The position numbers and the translations under genes were made by a program. The notes under the pieces were generated by a model. It had not been told where the DNA came from. It was given only the letters and a program-made list of their open reading frames with translations, and did no database searches. Shown piece by piece: positions 10,665 through 20,716 of a DNA stretch of 25,445 nt. The stretch's first letter is position 1. The number at the start of each line of letters is the position of its first letter. The stretch is from Paramacrobiotus richtersi (Eukaryota; Tardigrada; Eutardigrada; Parachela; Macrobiotidae), in NCBI GenBank assembly GCA_034698045.1, contig JAQGAU010000633.1:1-25445 (forward strand), in the 5' to 3' direction.

Positions 10665-10800
10665 TATCGCTAACAAACAAATCAGTTTTCTTCCAAAAAT
10701 GCACAGGAAAGTTTATGGTGCTCGTTAATAACACTGCCAACTTGCAGTTAGATTATTGGCAGCACTCCACACAAATTCCTGGCTTGCCGTCAAACTCACA

Positions 10801-10823
10801 GGAAACGGCAGTTACGTCAATGT
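10801..10823 (-). promoter_or_regulatory. Conserved upstream element of family Q, copy Q2
   Basis: Read on the gene strand the site is CATTGACGTAACTGCCGTTT followed by CC, about 137 bp upstream of the Q2 ATG. TGACGTAA is a CREB/ATF-like core and AACTGCCGTT is Myb-like. It is nearly identical to the Q3 site although the bases around it have diverged. Confidence 0.6.
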
Positions 10824-11127
10824 AGTTATAAGTGGCATTTCGGGCGGTTGCCTTGTTGACGATTGTTTTAACAATGAAAGACCCAAGAAAGTAGTTTACG
10901 CCGTTTAAAACTCGGTGACGAAATTTGAAATGAACACATATTGCCACTTTTAAAGAGTTTTATGTGAAGAGTATAGAGAAAGCCGCGCGAAGTTCGTCGA
11001 TTCGAAAAGACAGTATTTTTCCGCATACAATCTCTGCTGCCCGTTCTGTGACTTCTTTCGCTGCTGGAGATGTCGTCCTTGGCTACAACTGCGTAGTGCG
11101 AACCTTGGCTACTACAAATCCATGTGT

Positions 11128-11880
11128 GCTCACTGCAAGGGCTAAAATAGTGTGCAGTATTACACACTTTGTGTAGTATTAAAAGTGTAGTGTGTAGTAT
11201 TACCGTGGCCAGTGTGCAACATTAAAAGCGTCGAAATCCGTTGAGAAATATTTAGAGGGGTCTTTTTGGAACTGTCTTAAAGAAATACAGCAGTTTGACA
11301 TGTAAAATTGCCTGTCCAAGTTGTTTTCTGGCGTCATTTCGACTGATTTCTGTCAAAATTCTGTGCGAATTTAGCTAACAATCAGACCTCCTGGTTCGAA
11401 TATGGTCGCCGGCTTCGCGCTTCGCGCGAATTGGCAGCATTCACAACATAAAAAGCGTTTAAATCGGTTGGGGAACAAGGGCGGTTAAGGGGTTGGGCTG
11501 CTTGGGTGTGGAAGAGTCAAAGAATGCCAGCAGTTTTGTATGTAAATGTGCTTATTCCGGTCCTGTTCTATGGTCACTTCCGGCGATTTCTGAGAGAATC
11601 TGGCTGGAAATCAGACGTTCTGACTGGAAAATGTTCGTTACCGTCGCGCTTCGCGCGAGCTGTAGCATCAAGGCCACGTTCTACCCATTTGAACGTTATC
11701 ATGACCTTAAGCGAAGTCAAGACGACCGCGCACCTACAAGCTTTTCACCTAGTTCATTATCATTATTCTAATTTCTCCAGGGTGACGCTTCCTACCCACC
11801 GCCCTAGGGGGCACCCCTGGGGGCGGCCGGGGGGGAGTGTGTAGTATTAAAATGGTACTATTTTAGCCCCTGGCTCACTG
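11128..11880. mobile_element. Non-autonomous hAT-type element (737 bp) with 8-bp target duplication
   Basis: The element spans 11136-11872. Its ends are inverted: CAAGGGCTAAAATAGT on the left and ACTATTTTAGCCCCTG on the right, differing at one base. The flanking 8 bases GCTCACTG are duplicated at 11128-11135 and 11873-11880. Ends beginning CA(G/A)GGG with an 8-bp duplication are diagnostic of the hAT superfamily. GTGTAGTATTA-type subterminal repeats occur near both ends (about 11170-11200 and 11839-11850), as expected for hAT transposase binding. There is no transposase ORF, so it needs a partner in trans. Removing it and one duplicate restores the reading of the MYND zinc-finger exon. Confidence 0.85.
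11220..11690. repeat. Two-unit tandem repeat (about 228 bp) inside the hAT element
   Basis: Diverged units share AAAAGCGT..AAATC.GTTG near their start, ...CAG.TTT..ATGTAAA in the middle and TCGCGCTTCGCGCGA near the end. The last string is at 11415 and 11644, giving a period of about 228. TCGCGC..GCGCGA is itself a hairpin. The duplication forms most of the element's interior. Confidence 0.6.
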
Positions 11881-13889
11881 CTTCCGCTGCAACTGTAAGC
11901 TGTACCGCTTCTGCAATACAGACTGCAGGCAGGTAAGGGCGAAAACTGTCTGGATGTGCACTGTATATTGGCGTTGCCTGGATGTCTGTGGGTATTTTGT
12001 TCTTCCACTGTAGACTCCAGCTGGAAGACAGAGCACAGGCATGATCATCAGCTCATTCTTAATGCGGGACCTGAAGATCATCAATAAAATTGCGGTTAGT
12101 CAGTTAGGACAGGGACGAATAAGTGCGATGGGGATTCTGGATATGCTTACGTACGATCCTGCTTGTGACATTGTGTACATAAATTCTGTCGTAAAATTGT
12201 TGTGTTTATGCAGGTTTAAGCTGCTTGGTCGAGGAAACCTCCGCCATCTTACCTGGTCAGCCTCTGCCGTGGCCTCGATCCCGAATTTCTCCCAACTGGT
12301 CAAGACAGTCTATTGCAACGCCTTTCCGGTGTATGTGCAACGGGAAAAGAATGTCGGAGCACACCGCCTTCATCTGGAGATGAAGGGCTCGTGGGAAGAG
12401 GGCCGCCGCGTATACACCATCCAGATCAATATCATGATGAATTTCCACAAGAGGACACTCGTGCTGCACCCTATGGAGGATATTCCACATTACACTGATG
12501 TGAGTAGACGATGAAATGATTTAAGTTGGATTAATGCTTACGGCAAGAGGCGTATTGAATGACCAATAGATAGATGCAACCGCACGCAGTATCATCATTT
12601 TTTATTGTTTCCGATTGATTTTTTCCGCCACATGATTGCATTGCATTACATTATTGATTATTCAATACAGTACTAAGGATAATGATTATTCGCCTTGGAT
12701 AACAACGGCAGTGTAATTTCCGGGAAATTCCGTTAGCCAGTGGTGGTTTGATTTACAGCTGCGACAGAACGAGCTGCTAAGCACTGACTTTCTCCTACCG
12801 GTAGAAGTGCGTGGGAACACATTCCGCGAAATCTACTGCCGTGACTGCAGTTGCCGTCGATGCACCAATGAATACGTAAGCTGTAACCTGACCGCTGTCG
12901 ACGTCGATTCAATGTGTCTGTCCCGGTTGCTGGATGCGGAGATTAATCCACTCAAGTGTGTGACCGGTGGCTGCATGGAGCGGATCCCCAGTGATCATCG
13001 CGCGACCTAACCCTGTCCCCAGTGTGGTGCCATCAACGCCGACCGATCGAGCAAGTACAGGGAACTGATCCGCGTAATGTGGGACATTACGCTCGCATCG
13101 TATCCGAACATCTTTACACATCCACCCGAGTTCTACAGTCAACTACTGGCAACGAGCGACGCGGATGTTGTGCAGACGGATGCACAGTACCGCTTTCACC
13201 TCGGGTATGGGCGGCTGTGGGATCTGAAAGAAGCGAGACGGTTTGAAGAGGTGCGTGTAATATTCGCATTGAACTGCATGTATGAACACACATCTGGTCA
13301 CTGATTCTGGTGTAGTACTGACAGTACAGAATGCGAGGGAGTGTCTGTCTAGTAACTAGACTCTAGTTGTTGGCCTTCTGCCATGTGATGGTGAAATCCA
13401 TTATATAGCCTTCTGGATTGCAGGCGGGGGGCATGTACGGCTGGATGATTCCCCTCATCCGGTAAGAAATCTGACGGCTGCATTTGTTTCTTCAACCAGG
13501 CAGCAATGACATTCTGTTCCATTTCCATCAATATCCATCCCAAGTACCATCTGGCTCGCGCGCACTGGTTGCTGCAAGGTGGAGAAGCTGATTGCGACAT
13601 GGTAGCAGCCGGTGGTTCAGCAAATCGCACGTCGGGCCACATTTTTGCGCAGTGTCGTGCCACAGGCCGTTGAATGGTTGAAGGAAGCTCAGCACATCTA
13701 TGAAAAGCTCTCGGAAAAGGGTTCCAGGTGGCAGGGCAGAGCGCAGCCGCTGTTGGATGCGCTTCGTCGACTGCGTGAATTTGGGGGAGACGCAGAACGA
13801 GGCACGCACGCAAAGCTCCGTGGCCTGATTTATGTAGCCGGAATGCTGTGTGGCACAGTGGGTTCCTGTTTAACGTTTCGATAATGTAT

Positions 13890-14390
13890 CGCATTTTCTA
13901 ACAATCGATCAATTTGTGGTTCAAGTTGATTTCTGTTTTATCCGTTGTGATATGGTTAACATGGCTAGCATCAAAGGTTTCTAGTCATTGTCTTGCAGTG
14001 ATGGAATTGTTCTCGTCATCACAACGTGTAAACGCAACTAAAACTTGGCAGTAATTATTCCAGTTGTTGGGTATTGGTTTGCAGTCCGCTGTAGGATGTT
14101 GTCAGACTGCCCGACACTTCTAAACAACCCCATATCCAAAGTTACCGAGGCAAATGCTATGCCCCACAACTGCGAAACGTTATGCCGACATGGTAGGATT
14201 GTACACAGCATCCTGAGAACACAGTGTCGTCCGGCTTGCCTCTCCTGTTTATGGTAATCTTCTGCGTTGGTAGCATTAAGTTTCGCAAGAACCTACGATT
14301 AGGCGCGTAGATGTTTGGAATGTGTGTTCAGAGAATTATTGTTACATTCGTCGACAAACGGATGATTGTTAGCATAGTATGACTGAAGAG
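13890..14390. other. Region with no supported gene
   Basis: About 500 bp between the SMYD-like remnant and the 14394 family fragment. A 70-codon frame at 14045-14257 (+) has no recognisable features. I see nothing else. Confidence 0.4.
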
Positions 14391-14393
14391 ATA

Positions 14394-14655
14394 GGGCCGT
14401 ACTAGGCGCAGAAGATGAAGCGCCACGGATACCGTATGATCGTTTCATGATGTTTAGAAATGCAACAGTATGAAGAACTTACAAGAACTGAGAAAAGTTG
14501 CCAATTTCTACTCATAGCGTTCCACTGAAACTGCTTGGGTGTACGTGCAGTCACAAATTTTCGACATCACACCATACTCGCGGGAATATGGCATTTAGGT
14601 CGATAAAAGCATTTGTAATCCAGTAAGCCGGGCGGTTGCTACAAATAGCACTAAC
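14394..14655 (-). pseudogene. Family Q fragment: promoter and first codons only (Q1 type)
   Basis: Read on the minus strand, this block matches 4400-4690 of Q1: GCAACCGCCCGGCTTACTGG, then GCAGTTTCAGTGGAACGCTA, CTTGTAAGTTCT, CTGTTGCATTTCT and an ATG at 14448 followed by KRSYGIRGASSSAP. It is cut off after about 18 codons. It is therefore a truncated, inverted duplicate of the Q1 5' end. The CRE-like part of the promoter is eroded here. Confidence 0.75.
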
Positions 14656-14723
14656 CAGACATTGATTGCGATTTTTGATTATCGAATTTGCTAATTGTTA
14701 GAGTTGTTTTTTAACGTTGATCA

Positions 14724-15883
14724 GTGTAGTACTGAGGTGTCCAAGGGAGTGAAGGGACCAAGTTATTGACGGTTAATCAAGTAAACAACGAAACGAACAA
14801 ATTCAGAAATGACTCAGAAAAAGCCATATCATTCGCCCTTGTCAACTTCCACAGTAAGAGTGAGCTAACGGTACCGAGGCTGCCAACTGGTGCGACGTAT
14901 GTACACTCCCCTACCGCCGATCGGCACTGATAACACAGTAAACCAATGACGACAGACTGGCAAGTTTCCCAAACGAGATATTGAACAGAATGTAAATCTT
15001 GTTCGTGTGTAGCTGACGTGCCGGTGGTGCTATCCTTCAGCGCCACGACGGTAAGGGCTCCCCGTAACCGGCAGTTATCGGCAATCGCCACATTCTCCTT
15101 AGCCAGTCGATCATCTTTTAGCCAGGTCATGATGCGTCCCGAACAGCTCGTGATCACATCCGTTCATCCGTCCGCGGGGCATCGGTGCCTTTTATTCGAA
15201 TGTTTCAGCTTCTTGCTAAGCCGTTGTTTTCCGTGGCAAAGGCGAGATAAGGGTATGAACTATCTTCGCTCATGGCTGTCTGCGAGTATGGACAGATACG
15301 CTTGATATCCGGCCAGCGTTCGAGCTCAGGGAGACAACTGGGGTCAAAAATTCAGCCGTGTTCCTCTTCAGAGGCGGTAAGGTCGCCTTCCTAGACGACT
15401 ATATTCTCACTGACGCTGATCCGGTCGGATGTTAGAGACTTGTATAATTCAAACTAGCCATGCCATACGATGTACTCGGACAAAGAAAACATTTGCACAA
15501 CAACTGTTGAGGAAATGCCGGTTACGCGGAAGCAGAGGACAGTCAAAATCGTACAGCTACAACTTCTTATGAACTACCAAATAATTAACTTTGTGATCTG
15601 CGTGAAACCGTATCGGAACAGGGATCTCGATGCGTACCAGTTTGCCCAAAAAGTACGTTGCGTCCAAAAAGCTCTTGTTCACTTCAAACCTGTCCGCGGC
15701 AAATCTAACTTATAAATTACAAGATGAGCAACATTTCTGCAGTCTCAACAAAACAATCTGTTATGACAGTTCGGCTCGTATGAAACACCCTAGTAGACAA
15801 CTAAAACCATTACATGAAAACCACAGTAACAACCTATCAATACGTTCAACAGCATAAGACATTATTGACCACTGCACCGCGCT
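14724..15883. repeat. Family Q 3'-flank module, copy next to Q3
   Basis: This is the second copy of the block at 7184-8273, in the same orientation and ending at the Q3 stop codon. It carries the same landmarks (TGTAGTACTGAGGTGTCC, GGTTAATCAAGTAAACAACG, GATATCCGGCCAGCG, GAGCAACATTTCTGCAGT). Small insertions, such as an extra stretch near 14935-15000, distinguish it. Flank and gene were duplicated together as a unit of about 3.3-3.8 kb. Confidence 0.75.
14900..15273 (-). pseudogene. Second conserved ORF of the family Q unit, copy B (degenerate)
   Basis: This is the counterpart of the 7686 ORF. An ATG at 15273 opens MSEDSSYPYLAFATENNGLA, then reaches a stop within 22 codons. Similarity resumes in another frame (DNCRLRGALTVVALK, followed by DSTTGTSATHEQDL). 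Both copies have shifted frames at different places, so the intact protein is not present in this window. Function unknown. Confidence 0.35.
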
Positions 15884-17751
15884 TCACATCGATTGTGCCG
15901 CTTGCTGATCCTGCATGTCCATGCACTGCAGAATCTCATCGATGGATGCTTGTTCGCTGAGATGCCCTTCAGCCTGCAGCGCTTTCACCCGGTCAGTCAG
16001 CGTTCTTGCCTCCTCCACATCCTCCGGGGCAATACACATGGAGAGCGATACTCCCGGTCTATACACCTGCTCCTGTTGGCGCACATTGACGTCGATCATG
16101 TCCGCATTGACGAGAAGAAAGGTGCGGATGTCACCAGCCGGTAGATAGCCCAGTAGATATCGTCGTCGCGTCGTCTCACCCTCTCGATACTGCTCACACG
16201 CTTTCTGCGGTGGCCGGGTCGCGTAGCTCTTATCATCCCCCCGAATATGCCGGTAGATGGAAGTTGTCTCTCCGCCAAACTGAAGTGCTCCGCAACATGG
16301 ATACTCCCAGCATCGATAGCCTTTGATGGCGACATTCTTGATATGATTCCGCATATCTTCTGCAACAGGCACAAAACATTAATAGAGAAACAAGCCGGTC
16401 AATCAATCCACCATCGTAACCTACCCTGCTGCAGTTTGGCCACCCCTTGCCGCGGATGCCATACCCGATACTTTCGCACATTTGCGTTGTCCTTCGATTC
16501 AGCGCCCTTCAGCAGTCTGGGGGTGTTCGAGGTGGGCTTCCGCTGTTGAGCAGGTGGCGAAGCTTTCTGTCTCTTTGACCTGGAATCGGCAGTTGGTGAT
16601 GCGCTGCGGCGTTCCTGGTGAGTGCTCGCTCGCTTCACTCGCCAACGCGTAACGGGTACATCTTCCGGTCTCTCACCGTCGGTGTTAACGGGTCCATCCA
16701 CAAAAACATCATCTGTAACAAACAATATAGTCTGGTCAACACATCCACGGACTGGCACGAAAGTGCTGCAATTAACTAACACCAACAAGACCACAATGGT
16801 GAGAAAAAAACGTCACAGGCTTACTGGGAGTCGGAGGAAGGCCGTTGTGGGAGCGAGTTTCCTGGACATCATCTTCGTCAACCAAGGATGCTTCGGTACT
16901 GCGGCTCCTGCTGCGGATGTCGCTGTCGTGATTCTCTCTAGAAGGGCTGGAAGGATACGGTGTGCCACATCTACGGAACAGCAGCCAAATCAAGATCAAT
17001 TATTAACTACAGATTTCGACGGTTGTTATCATGACCACCCTGATAGGCAGATTGAAATGACTGTGATCAAAATTAAGCAGAGATATATCATCGAAAAACT
17101 AGGGGTGCCCCTAGGGCCAAGGGGGGGGGGGCGGGAGCAGCCCCGTTAGCAATTTAACAGAAACCTCACCCCTACTGCTGGGGTTCCTGATCTGCATGCT
17201 ATTGTAAACGAAAGTTATTTTCAGGTTTACCTGCTGCGAACACTCTTAAATCTGGCATCACTGGTTTCTGATTCCCCACATGATTCTTCGTCGGATTCGC
17301 GTTCTGGCTCTTCGAGATCCAGTGTGCCAACATACTCGAGCAGTTTCATGAGATCGTCCCCGTCCACCAAGTAGGTTCGTCCCATGGCTTTTCTGACATG
17401 TGAGATCGCCAGCCGAGAATCGTCAGTAAACACGGATGGCACCAGGCGCAACTTCTCCACATTTCCCTCGACCCGAATTGCCTCAGGGCGAATCAGGATG
17501 CTCCTGCTCAAGCGCGGTCGATCGCCCCGCAGATCCAGCTGGAAAAAGACGATAGTCTCCGTGGCGTGATCGACTGCTTTGCGCCAACGCGAAGGATTAG
17601 CTTCGAACTCCAGTCCCAGTCCTTTGAGCAGGTCCTTGTAGCGTATGGGGGAACCAGAGCGTGGACGATCAATGCGAGGACTTTTCGAGAACGACGCAGA
17701 TGCTGCAGCGCCACGGATACCGTATGATCGTGATCGCAGCTTTCTTTTCAT
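15884..17751 (-). CDS. Family Q copy 3 (Q3), intact four-exon gene of unknown function, zinc-finger-like C-terminal exon
   Basis: Exons on the minus strand are 17751-17231, 16970-16825, 16712-16425 and 16359-15884 (521, 146, 288 and 476 nt). The sum, 1431 nt, is 476 codons plus a stop, with intron phases 2, 1, 1 and GT-AG at every junction (donors GTAAAC, GTAAGC, GTAGGT; acceptors CCGTAG, TTACAG, TTGCAG). The start ATG sits in ACCATGAAA. Residues 1-34 are basic and Ser/Arg-rich. Residues 36-150 form the best conserved core (YKDLLKGLGLEFEA; LVDGDDLMKLLEYV), then an acidic tail. Exon 2 (about 174-222) is Ser/Arg/Glu-rich. Exon 3 (223-318) is basic and ends YRVWHPRQGVAKLQQ. Exon 4 has a finger-like C335-x4-C340-C341-x14-H356; the fourth ligand, His in Q1 and Q2, is Asp360 here. 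A helical C terminus follows (DRVKALQAEG...ASIDEILQ). No known domain recognised. A DNA- or chromatin-linked role is inferred only from the basic tracts and finger. Confidence 0.78.
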
Positions 17752-17897
17752 GGTTTCAGCCAGGGAAGGGTTTGTAAAAATAGGAGAGGTGTTCAATCAC
17801 GAGCCGTAACACAACTGCAGAACTGCAAAACAGAAATTAATACCAATAACAAAACATTAGCTGCGCTCCATTGAAACTGCTTGGCACCGAACTCGTG

Positions 17898-17918
17898 GAA
17901 ACGGCGGTTACGTCAATG
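17898..17918 (-). promoter_or_regulatory. Conserved upstream element of family Q, copy Q3
   Basis: The gene strand reads ATTGACGTAACCGCCGTTTC plus C, about 147 bp before the ATG. It keeps the CREB/ATF-like TGACGTAA and the AACCGCCGTT half. About 30 bp closer to the gene lies CAGTTTCAATGGAGCGC, matching CAGTTTCAGTGGAACGC of Q1. No TATA box is evident, so these two blocks may form the core promoter. Confidence 0.6.
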
Positions 17919-17989
17919 AAAGATTGCGTATTCAGCAAGCTGCCTGACGGATAGCTGCCGCAACAGAGTTATAAGAATTTACCTCGAAA

Positions 17990-18550
17990 CTTACGTATTG
18001 TGATTTGTGACCCATCAATCTGCCTCGCGTTTAATGCGCTGATGTTAGTCTACAGTATTTTTTGGATGGCCAAGTTATTAACGGTCAATCATGAGAAATG
18101 ACTCCGAACAACTTGAGTTGCCGTATTATCGTTCTCAGTTGCCAAATTCCATAGCACGCAACGTAAGAGTAATTAATAATTACCGAAAGCCGTTCGCGAA
18201 GGTGCCAACTTCCGTACCATTCCGCCGAGCTGCATCGGTATGGCACATAATAGTACTTACCAGGACAGGATAGCAAGTTTCGGAATTGACAAATTAAATT
18301 AACAGACAGTGCAACTATAATTGAACTATTGTTCCTGTACATGTAATGATCAGCTCCGGGCACTGACGAATTCGAATACTCCACTGCTGGACGAGAAATT
18401 CCGCTGCTTTGTGGGCGAAGCTAAGGTCGAATACTGGTACGATCGACGTCTTGCGGGAATAATATTTTCTGATGTACATGAGTAATATCATTAGTACAGT
18501 CCACATACACGGCTAACATCCGGCCACCGTGTATACTCCATTCCGACTAC
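17990..18550. repeat. Junction module: Q3 5' flank followed by a third, degenerate 3'-flank copy
   Basis: From 18050 the sequence resembles the outer part of the 3'-flank module again (GGCCAAGTTATTAACGGTCA, GAAATGACTC, GGCTAACATCCGGCCA near 18512), in the same orientation as at 7184 and 14724. The units thus abut head to tail here. The whole 17990-18510 segment recurs inverted at 24310-23845. Confidence 0.65.
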
Positions 18551-18833
18551 AAGACTTAAAACGTACATTTGACGATATTTTCAGCAGACGCGTGGTAAAT
18601 ATCAGGTTCGTCCAACGATATGTAGATGACTGTCGTGAAGACTTAAGCGAGCAGGAAACGAATGATACTCATTTCCAGAGCCAGAGTCAACTTGTGGGAC
18701 TCTCTGTATTCTGCGTAAACACACCCCTCATGCAACCGATCCTGTCCTTCAAGATGCACAGACAGGTTGTACGCAGTCAGCAGAAGACAGGATCAGCAAA
18801 TTACAGCGCCTCCCGATCCCGGTGCCGACGTCG

Positions 18834-18880
18834 TTTCATGAAGCAAGTGTACCCGGATTCTAACGCTTCCTCCAAAGCAA
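18834..18880 (+). pseudogene. Possible histone H2B fragment
   Basis: ATGAAGCAAGTGTACCCGGA and the next 25 bases encode MKQVYPDSNASSKA. This resembles the H2B segment VLKQVHPDTG.SSKA, and at DNA level the pseudogene at 22440-22490. Similarity ends abruptly after SKA. With about 14 codons this could be an old fragment or chance; I favour a fragment because a second H2B pseudogene lies 3.6 kb away. Confidence 0.3.
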
Positions 18881-19079
18881 CAACCAAAACTTATCTGTCC
18901 TCAGATCAGTCGCTGCGGCGATGTCATGTTCTGTGGTGTGGTTTGTTTCGAACTTGTTTAAAGTGAGAACCTGCGTGACAGACTCGGAAGGACTCTCAGT
19001 AATTATGGCGAACCGTCCGTTTCGGAATGCGCACATGATCTGACTACTGTGCAGTCATGCATTGTGGGATGTTTTGGCA

Positions 19080-19319
19080 TCTGCCGGTGGTGACATTGTA
19101 TCTCTTACCTGGTCGACGGTCGATGTCAGTGTACGCCAGAACGAAAAGGTATACATGTATACCGCTGGGATCACACTAAATGTATATTGCCCAGGAGGAT
19201 GTTGCGGGTGGGACAACGCTGACCGCCAAGGGGAAACACTGCAGGCTGAAGGTCGACGTACTGGCAGCCATAGACGAGATTCTGCAGTGCTTGGACATGC
19301 AGAATCAGCTCGTGGCATA
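19080..19319 (+). pseudogene. Family Q exon 4 fragment, inverted and degenerate
   Basis: On the plus strand it reads GGTGACATT (GDI), then VDVSVRQNEKVY, QEDV, LQAEGR, then IDEILQCLDMQNQLVA and a TAA at 19317-19319. This matches the second half of exon 4 of Q2 and Q3 through several frame changes. It faces opposite to Q3, and faint 3'-flank similarity continues to about 19400. The finger-coding half is missing. Confidence 0.65.
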
Positions 19320-19399
19320 AACGGAGTGAAGGAAGGTGCAACCCTATGTTCTGCTGTTGCATTTGGGCACTGGTTTTCGATGTGGTAAATAGTTTTGTT

Positions 19400-20640
19400 G
19401 ATCTGCTTCGTTCGACGTGATACGCCATACGGAACTGTTTGATATGTTCTTGTGATTGCGGACTTCTTTCCAGTCTTGTTCGATAAACGCGGTATATCAT
19501 AATCACATAAATATTGTAAACAAGATCTCTTGTCAAAATAACATTTAAAGATGACTGTATGAATAAACGATACTTAACAACGTCTAACTGAGCAACAGTT
19601 CAATTCCGCTTTGCCGGTATCGGAACACTTTTCCAGAAATTTCACTCCCGGTTGATGATTTGATCATCGGACATATAAGCTGATTTAACCAGTAAAACAT
19701 CATCTATGGTAATCACAACAAATAAGAGTCTACGAAAAACACTCAGGGACTGGAACAAACAATGCGAAGCTGACTAGGAAAACCTATCTCCACTGCCAGT
19801 TGCCGGGGAGTCTGGTAACATCGGCAAAAACGCATGGCGGTTGTGGAACCAGCAATAGTTCCATTCCACTTTACGCAACAACGAACAGTTTGCAGCAGTT
19901 GCTTTCAAAACCGTTATGCGGCCGGGCTTACGAGTAGGCTAGACCCGATAGACCGTTTTCCCTTTCCTCTGTGGAGCGCTTGACCACCGGGGAAATTTCA
20001 TGAGTACCATCACCAAAAACCCATGCCAGTACAGTAAGCACATGCCGTTCGAACGATTGACTAATGGTAGCTGTTTCGCTGTGTTCAGTAAGCAATTTTC
20101 TACAGGCACATGCCCTGTTTAGAACCGGACCAAATCACACCTCACGTCACATGCCGGTGGCTAATCGGCCGGTTCAATCACTGGATACCGATGATTCGTC
20201 GATGAACGGTTATGATTCGTGTTAGCGATGTACGTGGGAGTGTGCACATGATAATCACGTGTATGCGAACCAACCCGTTACGGATACCGTGTTCGCAGTC
20301 TGACGAAGCACATAATATTATGTACGATACCATACGATGACGATCACCGGTCGAGTATGGCGTGTGGATTGAACGTTGCAGCTTCTTGCCTTTTAAATTG
20401 TTTTAGTTTGTGCAGTGTAAACGAGCGAAACCGGACAGTACATTGTCACATTTTAATGTTAATTCAATTACAGATGTTAAGTTAGTGTACAGCATATGCA
20501 GAGAAGAAATCGATCAGTAAGATTTGATCAGTATACAACAAAACAATGGCATTATGATTAGGCCAATACGCATGGCACTGAGCATGGCAGGCACGCAAGA
20601 GTAGCACAGTCACTACATTCAACCGAACGAGTCACTAAAC
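19400..20640. other. Region with no supported gene
   Basis: About 1.2 kb with no open frame longer than 60 codons that I can support. It lies downstream of the coiled-coil gene on its strand and could hold that gene's last exon and 3' UTR, since the visible exon ends in a canonical GTAAGT donor. Nothing else is seen. Confidence 0.4.
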
Positions 20641-20716
20641 AGCATTACACCACCACGTGGTAAAAATAACTGACAAGATGGCGCTGCTGACTCTGGCATT
20701 GGCGGAGGCTAATAAC

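Larger units (their letters stand above)
10964..13886 (+). pseudogene. SMYD-like (SET and MYND domain) gene, decayed and split by a transposable element
   Basis: Pieces appear in SMYD order. An N-terminal SET segment (FAAGDVVL...) lies at about 11010-11127. A MYND finger follows, CAHC before and CFRCNCKLYRFCNTDCRQ after a hAT insertion, with its last codons at 11879-11932 and then a GTAAGG donor. An exon at about 12032-12098 has W..EH.H in an alternative frame. Exon 12214-12499 (TLVLHPMEDIPHYTD) ends the SET domain. Exon 12759-13250 joins it in phase 0 and holds the post-SET cysteines (CRDCSCRRC, then PCPQCG). A small exon, 13424-13461, and helical C-terminal segments up to 13886 follow. Lesions: a frameshift between GDVVL and the MYND frame, the insertion, an in-frame TAA at 13008-13010, and unjoinable frames after 13461. 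The usual NHSC-x-PN SET motif is absent from 12214-12499. Intact members methylate lysines or act as arthropod-type SmydA proteins; this one is probably dead. Confidence 0.6.

Noticed and set aside
11385-11410. tRNA-like T-arm string (GGTTCGAAT) within the hAT element
   Set aside because: No matching A box, acceptor stem or anticodon arm at the right spacing, and the string lies inside one unit of the element's internal tandem repeat.
12995-13025. A tiny intron (GTGATC...CCCCAG) that would remove the TAA at 13008
   Set aside because: It would be only about 32 nt and not divisible by three, so it breaks the frame of the following PCPQCG segment.
13349-13894. 181-codon open frame on the minus strand
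   Set aside because: It is the antisense shadow of the SMYD-like C-terminal region. The plus strand has splice sites, phase-matched exons and family motifs; the minus frame has no recognisable features.
15884-17751. Family Q as a Crypton-type tyrosine recombinase or classical DDE transposon
   Set aside because: RHIRGD superficially recalls the H-x-x-R motif, but no catalytic Tyr context or DDE triad was seen, and no terminal inverted repeats or target duplications were found at the unit edges.
19840-19870. Short GGAAC...GTTCC inverted repeat as a regulatory hairpin
   Set aside because: The arms are only about five bases with mismatches around them; this is expected by chance in 25 kb.
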